NCBI GenBank assembly: GCA_965207345.1
Contig: OZ242280.1
Coordinates: 1 to 64,000, forward strand
Length of the DNA: 64,000 bases
Source of the DNA: G965207345 sp965207345
GTDB taxonomy: Bacteria > Pseudomonadota > Gammaproteobacteria > PS1 > Pseudothioglobaceae
Direction: 5' to 3'
In this document: piece after piece, positions 27,196-36,354 of the stretch
How the letters are laid out: the number at the start of each line of letters is the position of its first letter
How positions within the stretch are numbered: the stretch's first letter is position 1
Translations under genes and position numbers: made by a program
The notes under the pieces: generated by a model
What the model saw: only the letters and a program-made list of their open reading frames with translations
What the model was told of the DNA's origin: nothing
The model's database searches: none

Positions 27196-28005
27196 CTATT
27201 GGCGATTTCTCATCTCAGTTAAGTGTTCATTTTTTAATAAAAGATCACGACCATCATCTGTTATGAAATAAAAATAAGCCTTGTATGTTATTCCATGTCT
27301 ATCTATTTCACCTATTTCTTTACTTACAAACCCCATTCTTTCAAGTTTTGCTAGCGACAGACTCAGCTTATCGGCACCGTAACCCTCATGTTTTGGAACA
27401 CTATTAAATATACTCTCTACTAGATATCCCTGAGGATATTTAGAGCAAAATGTATGAATTTCTACTAATATGCTATGCTCAATATAATCAATTTTATAAT
27501 CGTAATTTGTTTGCTCTTTTTTCTTATTAATTTTTGTATTTTTAGATATTAGCCCTAAATTAGATAATGATTTTTTTATAATTGCACATGGTGCATTGAC
27601 AGCAGAGTGCAAGTCATTATCTGTTCTATTGCCATCATAATCAGCAGAAGTTAATCCTAATAAATCAGTTGGTAAATAAAGTTCAATATCTCTAGGTTTA
27701 ATAATAAAACAACGTTCTTTACCCAAAGTTCCAATAAATAGCCCTAACTCAAATAAAACATTATCACGAGCAATGTTTTTATTTTCACCTCTAATAATAC
27801 CAGTATCATCTGGAGTAAGTACGAAAATAGCAAAATCCACTGATTCTGCATTTTTCATTAATGAGTTTATAACATCTGAAGATAATTCAAAAACATGTTT
27901 CCATACAGTGCATTCTGCATCACGATCAAAGTTAACATTAATTGCATCTGCAATACTAATACTTTCTTTTGATGACGCTATAAATATTTTTGGTTTTTTT
28001 ATAAT
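27196..28005 (-). CDS. TIR-like nucleotide-binding domain protein with C-terminal winged helix
   Basis: The reading frame extends well upstream of its first ATG (27858). The upstream codons give KKPKIFIASSKES...DAINVNFDRDAECTVW, the typical start of the 'predicted nucleotide-binding protein, TIR-like' family (PF10137). The core continues with DFAIFVLTPDDTG, ARDNVLFELGLFIGTLGKERCFII and LGLTSADYD. The C-terminal part (about residues 160-270) looks like a winged helix (KLSLSLAKLERMGFVSKEI). Related domains are effectors in anti-phage signalling. No normal start exists: either translation starts at an ATT (28005), or a missing A in the A6 run (plus strand T6, 28005-28010) separates it from an ATG at 28037. 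Confidence 0.75.
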   Translation of the reverse strand: MIKKPKIFIASSKESISIADAINVNFDRDAECTVWKHVFELSSDVINSLMKNAESVDFAIFVLTPDDTGIIRGENKNIARDNVLFELGLFIGTLGKERCFIIKPRDIELYLPTDLLGLTSADYDGNRTDNDLHSAVNAPCAIIKKSLSNLGLISKNTKINKKKEQTNYDYKIDYIEHSILVEIHTFCSKYPQGYLVESIFNSVPKHEGYGADKLSLSLAKLERMGFVSKEIGEIDRHGITYKAYFYFITDDGRDLLLKNEHLTEMRNRQ

Positions 28006-28216
28006 TTTTTAATAAAAAAATGTTCTGATTTTGACATTTTTTACAAACAAAACGTAGGCAATTGACAGGCATTATAAATGATTCTAAAAACCCTATTGCT
28101 ATTATTTATGAGTGTATCAAAGGGATGCCTGTTGTTTTTAATTTTAAACATAATCAATAATAAACTTCTTAAACCCCATTTTACTAACAAATATACTAAA
28201 TGGTTTTATTTTTTGG

Positions 28217-28222
28217 TATGCT
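28217..28222 (+). promoter_or_regulatory. Extended -10 of rnpB
   Basis: TGGTATGCT places an extended -10 (TATGCT with TG one base upstream) ten bases before the first base of the RNase P RNA P1 helix. No good -35 is visible. Confidence 0.4.
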
Positions 28223-28231
28223 TATAGCTTA

Positions 28232-28596
28232 GAAGTTGGTTGGATAGCCACTGGGATTGTAAACCTAGAGGAAAGTCCGGGCTCCATAGAGCAAAGTGCT
28301 AGTTAACAGCTAGGCAAAGTGATTTGACGGCAAGTGCCACAGAAAATATACCGCCCAGTGCTTTGAAGTTTTAAGTCATGGGTAAGGGTGAAAAGGTGTG
28401 GTAAGAGCGCACCGCTTGTTTGGTAACAGATAAGGCAGGGTAAACCCCACTTGGAGCAAGATCAAATAGGAAGGTAGTGCTGCTCGCATTATACTTTCGG
28501 GTAGATCGCTAGAGATATTTGGTAACAAATATTCCAGATGAATGGCTATCAATAATCTATGAGATTATTACAGAACCCGGCTTATAAACCAACTTC
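28232..28596 (+). ncRNA. rnpB: RNase P RNA, bacterial class A
   Basis: Catalytic RNA that removes tRNA 5' leaders. The ends pair as helix P1 (GAAGTTGGTT at 28232-28241 with AACCAACTTC at 28587-28596). Conserved cores are visible: GAGGAAAGTCCGGGCTCC near the 5' end, ACAGAAAATA and CCGCC, GGTAAGGGTGAAAAGGTG, GGTAAGAGCGCACCG, AGATGAATGGC and ACAGAACCCGGCTTA near the 3' end. The length of about 365 nt is normal. It is followed by the AddA-like gene after 80 bp. Confidence 0.97.
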
Positions 28597-28675
28597 TTTT
28601 CTAATACTGAGGCGATATTTTTAAAACATTATAACCATGAAAGAGCAGTAAAAATACTACTAGATAAATAATTTA

Positions 28676-31600
28676 ATGCCTAATTCTACAAATAAATTAG
28701 CAGATAGATTAGCAGATAAAAAAGCACGAGAACAAGTACTAGATACTACAAAATCTTTTATCGTTCAAGCAGGTGCAGGTGCTGGTAAGACTTCTTTGTT
28801 GATTGATCGTTATCTCGCTCTGCTTGCACTATGTGCTATGCCTGAAAATGTGCTAGTTATAACCTTTACAAATAAGGCTGTTGATGAGCTGCGCACTCGG
28901 GTTTTAGCCATACTGCGCCTTGCAGATGAACAAAAAAATGCAACTAAAGAAAATAAGCAAACAACATTTACTAGCGCACATCATAAAAAAACACATCTCC
29001 TAGCACAAAGTGTATGCAAACGCTCAGAAAAACTTACTTGGTCTTTATTATCACACCCGGAGCGTCTTAAAATTATGACAATTGATGCTCTGTCACTGGT
29101 TATTGTGAAATTTCACTCCAGTGATATATTCCATGATATTTTATCTGAGGCAGAGCAAAATATTTGCTACAAGCGCAGTGTGAACGAGGTTTTAACTTTA
29201 ATTGATGATGTGGATTATGGGGTGGATATTCAAACTACGCTTAGCCACTTAGATAATGATACGCATAAATTTTGTCGCTTAATCTCAAAAATGCTCGCTA
29301 AGCGTGATCAATGGTTAAGGCATATTCACCATATAGATGTATTTCAAAATACCAGCCGCGCTATAATTCAAGCCCATCTTTTACAATTGGTTACCGGGTG
29401 TCAAAATTTAGCAAGCGATTTTTGGGAGCTTGTTTGTATTTCTCCAAAATTATCCTATGCAACAAAAGAATTCTTTAGCGTATTTACGCATGCTGATAAT
29501 TTAAAAAATCAAGAAAATTTATATACACCAGAATCCTTAGTGCATTGGCATGCGCTTAGTGAAATATGTTTAACTCAAAGAGGACAGTGGCGTAAAACAA
29601 ATTTATTGGCTTTGAGTAAAAAAGATGGTTTTGATTTAGAAATAGCAAAACTCAAAATCATTATGCCATCACTTCTTGAGGATTTAAAATTAGCGCAGTT
29701 ATTATTTGAAGTGCACGTTTTACCAGATATTATATTAAACTCTGATGACACTCATATAGCAGAGGTTTTAAGGCGCGTTTTAAAACTATCAGTTGCCCAG
29801 CTTCGTATTAATTTTACGCAAATGCAAGCCTTAGATTTTATTGAAATAGCAATGGCAGCGGTGTCTTTGTTAAAAGCAAAAGAAGCACCAAGTGAAGTTT
29901 CTCTTTATATGGATTACCAAGTTCAACATATTTTATTTGATGAATTTCAAGATACTTCTTATACGCAGTTTGAATTATTAAAATCTCTTATTTCAACTTG
30001 GCAAAATGATGATGGACGCACCTTATTTTTGGTTGGTGATCCTATGCAATCCATTTATGGATTTCGTGAAGCACAAGTTGGTTTATTTTTAAAAGTCTGG
30101 CAAAGTGGTATTTTTGATATGACATTAACTCCACTTAGATTAAGCGTTAATTTTCGCTCCACTACCCATATTGTAGAAAAAAATAATGATTTATTTCAAA
30201 GTATTTTCCCCAAAGTAGGAGACATTCTAACAGGTGCCATTTGTTATTATCCAAGTAATGCTAATAGTGATTTAAGCAATATTCACAGCAAAGCCATCAC
30301 TGAAAATTCGGTTGTTTTTTATGCATATAAAAATCGTAAAGATAGCGCAGAAGCCGAGCAAGTTGTGCGTATTGTGCGTGATGAATTAGCATTTGACTGC
30401 GAGCAGGAAATTGCAATTTTAGTGCGCTCTAGAAGTCATGTATCTGAGATTATGGTTATGCTCAGTGCACAAAATATTTGTTTTGAAGCTGTGGATATTA
30501 AATTATTAGGGGCACATTTTATTATCAAAGATTTATTATCTTTATTAAAAGCAATTTCTCATTTAGGCGATAAATTATCTTGGCTTAGTATATTAAGAGC
30601 ACCTTGGTGCGGCCTTTTACTTGCAGATTTGTTATTAATATCTGATGAGACATATCCTAGTATTTGGGCAGCAATTAATGACAATGAAAAACAAAAAGCA
30701 CTGACTAAAGATGGCAGGGAGCGCGTGCTTTTGATGTGTGATATTCTCGCGCCAGTATTAGCGCAAGTTAGACGTTTTAGCTTTGCCACATTACTAGCTA
30801 GTGCAATTAGTCGTTTAGGATTTAACTTATATGCAAGTGCACATGAAAAAATATTAGCTGAGCAGTTTTTAGATTTAGTTTCTCAGTGCGAAACTGCAGA
30901 TGGAAAAATTGACATGGAAGTGTTACACTTGCGCTTAGATAAAACTTATCTAACATCAGAAAAAGCAAACGTAAAATTGATGACTATATACGGTGCTAAA
31001 GGTTTAGAGTTTGATACTGTTATTATGCCGGGTTTAGGCAAAGTAGCTGGCACGAATAAAAAAGAAGTATTTAAGTTTAAGGAATTTGACCCAGGGCTAC
31101 TCTATGCACCTATTAAAAATATTGCCCTGCAAGAACAAAGTGCTACTTATCAATATTTGAGTTATATAGAAAATAAGCAAAGTGATTATGAATTAAGGCG
31201 CGTTTTATATGTTGCAATGACGCGAGCAAAGAGAAAAATTTATTTATTAGCACATCAGAGTGCACAAGCAAAAAACCCGCAAAAAAGAACCTTACTTTAT
31301 TATTTATGGCAACATTACAAACCTTATTTTGATGCATTGCCAGAAGAGGTAGAAATAGAAAAAATTAGAACAGCACCACCGTTTTATCGCTATAAAAAAA
31401 TGAATGAAGTATCTAATCGTAAAATTACTAAGACAAAAAAAATAACACCACTAGACCAGAATTTAAAACCACTTTATCAAAAAATTTTGGGCACTGTTAC
31501 ACATCTTTGTTTAGAACAAAATACAAGCCCAAACCAGCAAGTTATACGAGCTAGATTAACAGCAGCAGGTATCCCCGTTAAAAACTTAGATGACAGCGTG

Positions 31601-31942
31601 GAAAAATTATTGCTATTTTTAAACCATATTAAAACTGACAAAAAAGCGCACTGGATATTTTCTAAGCGAGAAAGCACACGCACAGAAGCAGAGTTTTTCA
31701 CACAAGATGGCACGAATATTATTATTGATAGATTATTTATTGAAAATGGTGTGCTTTGGGTGATTGATTACAAAACTCACATGCTTAAAGCTGATGAAAC
31801 TTTGGCACATTTTTTAACACGCCAAAAAACTAAACACCAAACGCAAATGCAAAAATATCAATCCATTTTAGCTCGTTATTACAATTACCCAATTAAGACA
31901 GCACTTTATCTTGTTGCTATCCCGTATTTATTGGAGCTATGA
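28676..31942 (+). CDS. UvrD/Rep-type helicase with C-terminal PD-(D/E)xK nuclease, AddA-like
   Basis: 1088-residue double-strand-break processing enzyme. Helicase motifs: I QAGAGAGKTS (31-40), Ia VITFTNKAVDELR, II ILFDEFQDTSYTQFELL, III LVGDPMQSIYGFREAQ, IV SVNFRSTTHIV, V TIYGAKGLEFDTVIMPGL, VI RRVLYVAMTRAKRKIYLLA. The C-terminus has RTEAEFF...IIIDRLFIENGVLWVIDYKT, a RecB-family nuclease site. This fits AddA of AddAB-type exonucleases; a partner AddB gene is not adjacent (the rightward neighbour is convergent). It could also be a stand-alone RecB-like repair helicase. Confidence 0.88.
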   Translation: MPNSTNKLADRLADKKAREQVLDTTKSFIVQAGAGAGKTSLLIDRYLALLALCAMPENVLVITFTNKAVDELRTRVLAILRLADEQKNATKENKQTTFTSAHHKKTHLLAQSVCKRSEKLTWSLLSHPERLKIMTIDALSLVIVKFHSSDIFHDILSEAEQNICYKRSVNEVLTLIDDVDYGVDIQTTLSHLDNDTHKFCRLISKMLAKRDQWLRHIHHIDVFQNTSRAIIQAHLLQLVTGCQNLASDFWELVCISPKLSYATKEFFSVFTHADNLKNQENLYTPESLVHWHALSEICLTQRGQWRKTNLLALSKKDGFDLEIAKLKIIMPSLLEDLKLAQLLFEVHVLPDIILNSDDTHIAEVLRRVLKLSVAQLRINFTQMQALDFIEIAMAAVSLLKAKEAPSEVSLYMDYQVQHILFDEFQDTSYTQFELLKSLISTWQNDDGRTLFLVGDPMQSIYGFREAQVGLFLKVWQSGIFDMTLTPLRLSVNFRSTTHIVEKNNDLFQSIFPKVGDILTGAICYYPSNANSDLSNIHSKAITENSVVFYAYKNRKDSAEAEQVVRIVRDELAFDCEQEIAILVRSRSHVSEIMVMLSAQNICFEAVDIKLLGAHFIIKDLLSLLKAISHLGDKLSWLSILRAPWCGLLLADLLLISDETYPSIWAAINDNEKQKALTKDGRERVLLMCDILAPVLAQVRRFSFATLLASAISRLGFNLYASAHEKILAEQFLDLVSQCETADGKIDMEVLHLRLDKTYLTSEKANVKLMTIYGAKGLEFDTVIMPGLGKVAGTNKKEVFKFKEFDPGLLYAPIKNIALQEQSATYQYLSYIENKQSDYELRRVLYVAMTRAKRKIYLLAHQSAQAKNPQKRTLLYYLWQHYKPYFDALPEEVEIEKIRTAPPFYRYKKMNEVSNRKITKTKKITPLDQNLKPLYQKILGTVTHLCLEQNTSPNQQVIRARLTAAGIPVKNLDDSVEKLLLFLNHIKTDKKAHWIFSKRESTRTEAEFFTQDGTNIIIDRLFIENGVLWVIDYKTHMLKADETLAHFLTRQKTKHQTQMQKYQSILARYYNYPIKTALYLVAIPYLLEL

Positions 31943-31949
31943 CCACGCA

Positions 31950-33143
31950 TTATTTTTTAATGCCTATTTTTACTGCGCTTCTAATCAGGCGGCTATCAAA
32001 AACAAAATGTTTATCTTTAGGATCCTCCAATTTTTTTGAGTGTATTCTCCAGCCTGTATTGATTCCTTTTAAATGGTAAAAGAAAATCTGTTTATAATTC
32101 TTATTTTTTTGTATTTTCAAACAAAATAATTTTTTTACTTTTTGTATGGAATTTATAAGAAGAACTTGATGAACCCAATTTATTTTTATATATCGCGGTT
32201 GATAACAATATTTCTTAACCTTTCCTACTATCTCACCAGGTACGAATGCATAATGAAAAAATCTAGGGGTTTTTCTTTTTTTTATTTTTGTAAAATCGGG
32301 AACAAGGCAAGGTTTGAAATATTTAATTGGGCAAAATCTATTTTTGAATTTAGCTAAATATTCAATAAGCGAAATATTTTTGTTGATGTAAAGATATTCA
32401 TCAATATCCAGACTGAGCACCCATTTTGTGTTATCACCAAAAAACAGACGAAAATGATTGAAAGCACCAACTTGGCTATATTCATTGATATGCCTAGCAA
32501 CAGGTTTACAACCAAAAGGAAAGGGCCAGTGTACTAAGATAATTTCTACCTCTTCACTTAAAGCTTTAAGCTTTTCTGTAAGTGTGGAAATTTTTTCACT
32601 GTCATTGTCATAAATCACAATTCTGCTAATACCATGCAATCTTTTATACCAAAGACACCAATCTTTGATCCAAATAATTGGATTATCTTTTTGCATAGTG
32701 ACAAGGGTAATATTGGTTTTTGTAAGCGGTATTAAATTTTTTTTAGCACAAGAGAGCGAGATATTAAAATAGGGAAATTTAACCTCTAAATATAAATTAT
32801 TTTCCGTATTTTGACGCATCAAAGTATTAGTTTTAATGCGCGTAATTGTAACTACGTCCGCTACGTGTATATTAAATTTAAGAGGTTTATTTTCGTGCGT
32901 GATAGAAAAAGGCTTTCCTATATTTAAAAAAGGAGGGCTAACGCAAAATATATACTTTAAATCGTTTGAAAAAAAAGTATCATAAAAAATAGTTTTTGTA
33001 TCATAGCGCGACAAATCAATACCCATTTTTTCAGCAGGAATATTTTTAATGCCACTATCTGTGTATGTACGCACAGCTCTTTTTATATTTATGTCACTAG
33101 GAATATAAGTAGGCTTAGGATAATAAACTGCGTATCTTTGCAT
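31950..33143 (-). CDS. Glycosyltransferase family 92-like protein
   Basis: 397 residues with an N-terminal extension of about 140 residues, then a GT92 (DUF23)-type domain: LVTMQKDNPIIWIKDWCLWYKRLHGISRIVIYDN is its hallmark opening (split here as motifs MQKDN, KDWCLWY, IVIYDND). SLDIDEYLYI is the DxD nucleotide-sugar/metal site and FVFDSRLIRSAVKIG closes the protein. The donor and acceptor are unknown. A paralogue at 48273-49481 shares these motifs and the N-terminal extension. It is convergent with the AddA-like gene, 7 bp apart, and far from the main glycan locus. Confidence 0.8.
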   Translation of the reverse strand: MQRYAVYYPKPTYIPSDINIKRAVRTYTDSGIKNIPAEKMGIDLSRYDTKTIFYDTFFSNDLKYIFCVSPPFLNIGKPFSITHENKPLKFNIHVADVVTITRIKTNTLMRQNTENNLYLEVKFPYFNISLSCAKKNLIPLTKTNITLVTMQKDNPIIWIKDWCLWYKRLHGISRIVIYDNDSEKISTLTEKLKALSEEVEIILVHWPFPFGCKPVARHINEYSQVGAFNHFRLFFGDNTKWVLSLDIDEYLYINKNISLIEYLAKFKNRFCPIKYFKPCLVPDFTKIKKRKTPRFFHYAFVPGEIVGKVKKYCYQPRYIKINWVHQVLLINSIQKVKKLFCLKIQKNKNYKQIFFYHLKGINTGWRIHSKKLEDPKDKHFVFDSRLIRSAVKIGIKK

Positions 33144-33319
33144 CTGATTGCATGTTATGGATGATAAAAATTAAGAATATTATAGGTTATGACTTGCACT
33201 GAGATTATACCCTATTACTATATCAGAGCAGAGAGAGGGGTCTATAAACTTAAAAGAGATGGTAGCATTAAGATGATGGTTATTTTTTAAATTAAGTATT
33301 CTAGCAGTTAGTTTGAGCA

Positions 33320-33348
33320 TTGACACTTCCTTAAAAAAACTCTAAAAT
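33320..33348 (+). promoter_or_regulatory. Sigma-70 promoter of tusA
   Basis: TTGACA at 33320-33325 and TAAAAT at 33343-33348 with exactly 17 bp between. This is the best housekeeping-type promoter in the window. Transcription would start near 33355, 30 bases before the tusA ATG. Confidence 0.75.
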
Positions 33349-33385
33349 GCACTAACTTAACTTATTCAATTTTTTGGGGGTTATC

Positions 33386-33613
33386 ATGGCTGACGAAATA
33401 TTAGATGCATCTGGGTTAAATTGCCCGCTACCTATTTTAAAAACTAAAAAAGCGCTCATAAAAATGAGTGCTGGTCAAGTGTTAGAAGTGATTTCTACGG
33501 ATGTTGGTTCAATAAAGGATATTGAAGCATTTTGTAATCAAACTGGTAATAAACTGCTTAGTAATGCATCAGAGGATGGTAAATATATATTTAATATTGA
33601 GAAAGTGAGCTGA
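33386..33613 (+). CDS. tusA: TusA-type sulfur carrier protein
   Basis: 75-residue persulfide carrier. The active-site motif LNCPLPILKTKKAL (Cys-Pro-x-Pro) follows DEILDASG, as in TusA/SirA/YeeD proteins. TusA carries sulfur for tRNA 2-thiolation and, in sulfur oxidisers, for cytoplasmic sulfane-sulfur oxidation. ATG at 33386 is chosen because GGGGG lies just upstream; the in-frame TTG at 33374 would leave that ribosome site inside the gene. The dsrE2 gene follows after 69 bp, which favours the sulfur-oxidation role. Confidence 0.92.
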   Translation: MADEILDASGLNCPLPILKTKKALIKMSAGQVLEVISTDVGSIKDIEAFCNQTGNKLLSNASEDGKYIFNIEKVS

Positions 33614-33623
33614 GTGTTGCAAA

Positions 33624-33647
33624 AACTAGCCTCTGTTGGTTTTTTTT
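33624..33647 (+). terminator. Weak hairpin with U-tract after tusA
   Basis: AACTAG and TTGGTT can pair (with two G-U pairs) around a CCTCTG loop, followed by six T residues. It may attenuate rather than stop transcription into dsrE2. Confidence 0.35.
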
Positions 33648-33682
33648 GAAGCAGTTATTTAAATTCATAACTTGGAGACATT

Positions 33683-34267
33683 ATGGCGGTAGAGGATAAG
33701 GTAGATAGTAAAGAAAAGACAGAGGAAAAAGCAAAAATAAAAACAAAAGATGTTGAACAAAAAGGATTAACCATCATTGCCACAAAGGGCACATTTGATT
33801 GGGCATATCCACCTTTTATTATTGCTAGTACTGCAGTTGCACTAGATAAGAAGGTAAGCATTTTCTTCACCTTTTATGGTTTAAATTTATTGCTGAAAGA
33901 TTTAAGCAAACTTAAAGTCACTCCAGTTGGAAATCCAGCGATGCCAATGAAGGTGCCTTTTGGTCCAAAATGGTTGCAAAGTATTGATCTTGGACCTAGA
34001 ATCCCTAATATACTTTGGAATATTCCTGGCGCTGATGCGCTAGCTACTTGGATGATGAAGCAAACGATGGAAAAACATGGGGTAGCTAAGTTAGAAGAAT
34101 TGCGCAGTATGTGTCAAGAGTTTGGTGTGAAACTTATTGCTTGTGAGATGACGGTGCAATTATTTGGCTATAACAGAGAAGATTTTATTGACGGCATAGA
34201 ATTTGCAGGTGCTTCTACTTATTGCGAAGAAACATTTTCAGGGATGAATAACTCGCTTTATATGTAA
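33683..34267 (+). CDS. dsrE2: DsrE2-like sulfurtransferase (DsrE/DsrF/DrsH superfamily)
   Basis: 194 residues: a charged N-terminal leader of about 28 residues, then a DsrE-like domain (LTIIATKGTFDWAYPPFIIASTAVALDKKVSIFFTF). The conserved cysteine region is LIACEMTVQLFGYNREDF, and a second cysteine is at TYCEETF. The hydrophobic early segment is typical of membrane-associated DsrE2 proteins. The family passes persulfide sulfur to TusA in sulfur-oxidising bacteria; the usual rhodanese partner of rhd-tusA-dsrE2 clusters is missing here. AGGAG-like GGAG precedes the ATG. Confidence 0.85.
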   Translation: MAVEDKVDSKEKTEEKAKIKTKDVEQKGLTIIATKGTFDWAYPPFIIASTAVALDKKVSIFFTFYGLNLLLKDLSKLKVTPVGNPAMPMKVPFGPKWLQSIDLGPRIPNILWNIPGADALATWMMKQTMEKHGVAKLEELRSMCQEFGVKLIACEMTVQLFGYNREDFIDGIEFAGASTYCEETFSGMNNSLYM

Positions 34268-34277
34268 TCAGTAGATC

Positions 34278-34305
34278 CACGGTTCAAGTTCGTGAATCGG
34301 CACCA
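34278..34305 (+). tRNA. tRNA 3'-end fragment (T-arm, acceptor strand and CCA), not a full gene
   Basis: CACGG-TTCAAGT-TCGTG forms a T-arm, followed by seven acceptor bases (AATCGGC), a discriminator A and CCA. No D-arm, anticodon arm or matching 5' acceptor strand lies upstream; the dsrE2 stop is only 10 bases away. Such 3' tRNA fragments usually mark an att site or a past integration or deletion. Confidence 0.65.
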
Positions 34306-34344
34306 TTTTGTTTATTGTTGTAAATTATTACTTGGTTTTAACTA

Positions 34345-34559
34345 GGATTTGATTTTGCACAGTATTGTATGCCTTGATAAGTTTTAATGTAAGTAATATC
34401 ACCTGCCCAATGAGTACTTATTGATTGCTGTTCAAATTCTCAATTTAACAGGTTTTTTGCATTAGGGTAATAATGACGCTTTCTAGGGCGTATGGCAACT
34501 ACATTGACTTTCTTCATCCGTGTTGCGGTTTGATAAAGACCAATGTTGTAACCTTGATT
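34345..34559 (-). pseudogene. IS3-family transposase (OrfB) remnant
   Basis: About 70 codons read NQGYNIGLYQTATRMKK, then VNVVAIRPRKRHYYPNAKNL, an in-frame TGA, then STHWAGDITYIKTYQGIQY. This is the segment before the DDE catalytic core of IS3/IS150-type OrfB (the GDITYI motif holds the first Asp). Both ends are missing and there is an internal stop, so it is dead. No terminal inverted repeats were recognised. Confidence 0.75.
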
Positions 34560-34705
34560 ATTCAAAGACACATTTAATATAAATAAACAGAATTAAATGT
34601 ATATTATAAATGTTTCTGTGATAAGACTTTTTAGGTGTTTACTGTCCATGCACTAGTACTATGCACAAGGATCTTTGGTTTGTTAATAGTGAAATACTTG
34701 TTTAA

Positions 34706-36084
34706 TTATTTGGTTTTTTTGGAGAATGGCATAATCTTATCAAGTAAAACATTGTTGCTAACGTTTGTATGAGGTTGATTCCAATTTGCAATAAGTTGGG
34801 CACTGCCAAGATCATGATGATGATCAAAGAATTTAATTAACATCTTATCTCTAATTCCTGGACTTGCATCAATTAAATTTGCTAGCACACCTTTAGTATA
34901 AGCATCTTCCTTCAATGCCCAGTATTTATCTCTATCATTATTCAGCTTGGAAATATCCCAAATTAGCGGTGATAAAATTAAAGTAACCAAAATAATCAAT
35001 GGAAAAGACATAAAGATAATTGAAAATTCAAATATTAAACTAACTATTAAAAACAAGATTATCAAGATTATGAGACCATAAAGAATTGTGCCACGTTTTT
35101 GAAGCTTTTCAAGTTTCTTATTAATTTCTTTGTTTATTTCATTCAATCTATCCTCATATTCTTTTTCTCGCCTCTTATATTCTCCTGCTTCTACAATATT
35201 AATTCTATATTTTTGAGTGATTTTTCCGCGAATTTCTTCTAGTTGTTTTTTATGTTCTGCATCACTTTTTGCTTGTTCAAAAGCTGCATTTTTAAGCGTT
35301 ATATTAGCTGCTCTATGATGAATAGCAACTTTATTTGTTGGATTTAATCTATAGCTTTATCAAAATCTGCAATAGCACTGTCATATTCATTTTTTTTGTT
35401 ATAAGCAATGCCACGATTATTGTAAAAATCAGCATATTTTGGATTTAATGCTATAGCTTTATCATAATCTGCAATAGCTTTATCATAATTCGCCTTTTTT
35501 ACTATAAGCAATGCCACGATTATTATAAGCCTTAGTATAATTTGGTTCTAACTCTATAGCCTTATCATAATCTGCAATAGCCCTGTCATATTCACTTTTT
35601 TCGTCATAAGCAATGCCACGATTATAATAAGCCTTAACATGCTTTGGATTTAATGCTATGGCTTTATCATAATCTGCAATTGCTCTGTCATATTCACCTT
35701 TTGTGTTCATAAGCAACGCCACGATTATTGTAAAACTCAGCATAATTTGGTTTTAACTCTATAGCTTTATCATAATCTGCAATAGCTCTGTCATATTCAC
35801 CTTTGTTTTTATAAGTAATGCCACGATTATAATAGGCATCAGCATATTCTGAATTTAACGTAATAGCTTTATCATAATCTGCAATAGCTCTGTCATATTC
35901 ACCTTTTTTGTCATAAGCAATGCCACGATTATTGTAAAAGACAGCTTTGTCTGTTTTACTAAGGTTTTAAATGATTATGCTCAATTATTTCTGTGTATTT
36001 TTTAACAAGAAGGCTATAGTCTTTATTCTCTGCACGCTCTAATTCTTCAGTATGGCTGATGAGTTTTTCTAGTTCTTTATTCAT
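34706..36084 (-). pseudogene. TPR-repeat protein with C-terminal membrane hairpin, broken by four frameshifts
   Basis: One gene of about 460 codons can be pieced together. It starts at ATG 36084 (AGGAGT upstream, MNKELEKLISHTEELER...). Six 34-residue TPR units follow (NNRGIAYDKKGEYDRAIADY-type, DNA period 102 bp). Next come a charged coiled coil (FEQAKSDAEHKKQLEEI), two membrane helices (TILYGLIILIILFLIVSLIF and FPLIILVTLILSPLIW) and a soluble tail. Single-base indels break it at about 35966, 35700, 35490 and 35345. The intact frame 34706-35146 (about 146 residues) is only its C-terminal end. Either real decay or base-calling errors explain this. Function is unknown; a membrane-tethered protein-interaction scaffold is likely. 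Confidence 0.75.
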
Positions 36085-36354
36085 GGTTATAAACTCCTAA
36101 TTTGTTTCAATGAAGCTATTTACACCAGCTTTTTATAGCCATCATATACACTAATGATATTTTCAATAGTTAAATCAGCGTAGATTTTAAAGGTGGCATG
36201 CCCTACTACTAATAATAGAAAAAATGCAACAAAATAAAGGAAACTATATACTTAAATCTGCAAACCACCAATTATCTCCGTTTAACTAATTTCATTTTTG
36301 TATTCAATTCTGTGCGGGTTAGTTTCTTGTTTTGAGAGTGCTGTATTTTCTTAT

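Noticed and set aside
28056..28160. Plus-strand frame TGIINDSKNPIAIIYE upstream of rnpB
   Set aside because: Only about 32 codons from a TTG with no ribosome site; may be a remnant but cannot be supported.
34271..34305. Complete tRNA gene
   Set aside because: Only the T-arm and 3' acceptor are present; upstream bases belong to dsrE2.
35340..35945. Regular 102-bp repeats suggesting a CRISPR or satellite array
   Set aside because: Translation shows 34-residue TPR units; repeats differ by synonymous and conservative changes, with no unique spacers.
36105..36230. Minus-strand open stretch VGHATFKIYADLTIEN resembling a recombinase end
   Set aside because: Under 40 codons, no start, and key His/Arg/Tyr spacing of tyrosine recombinases cannot be matched.
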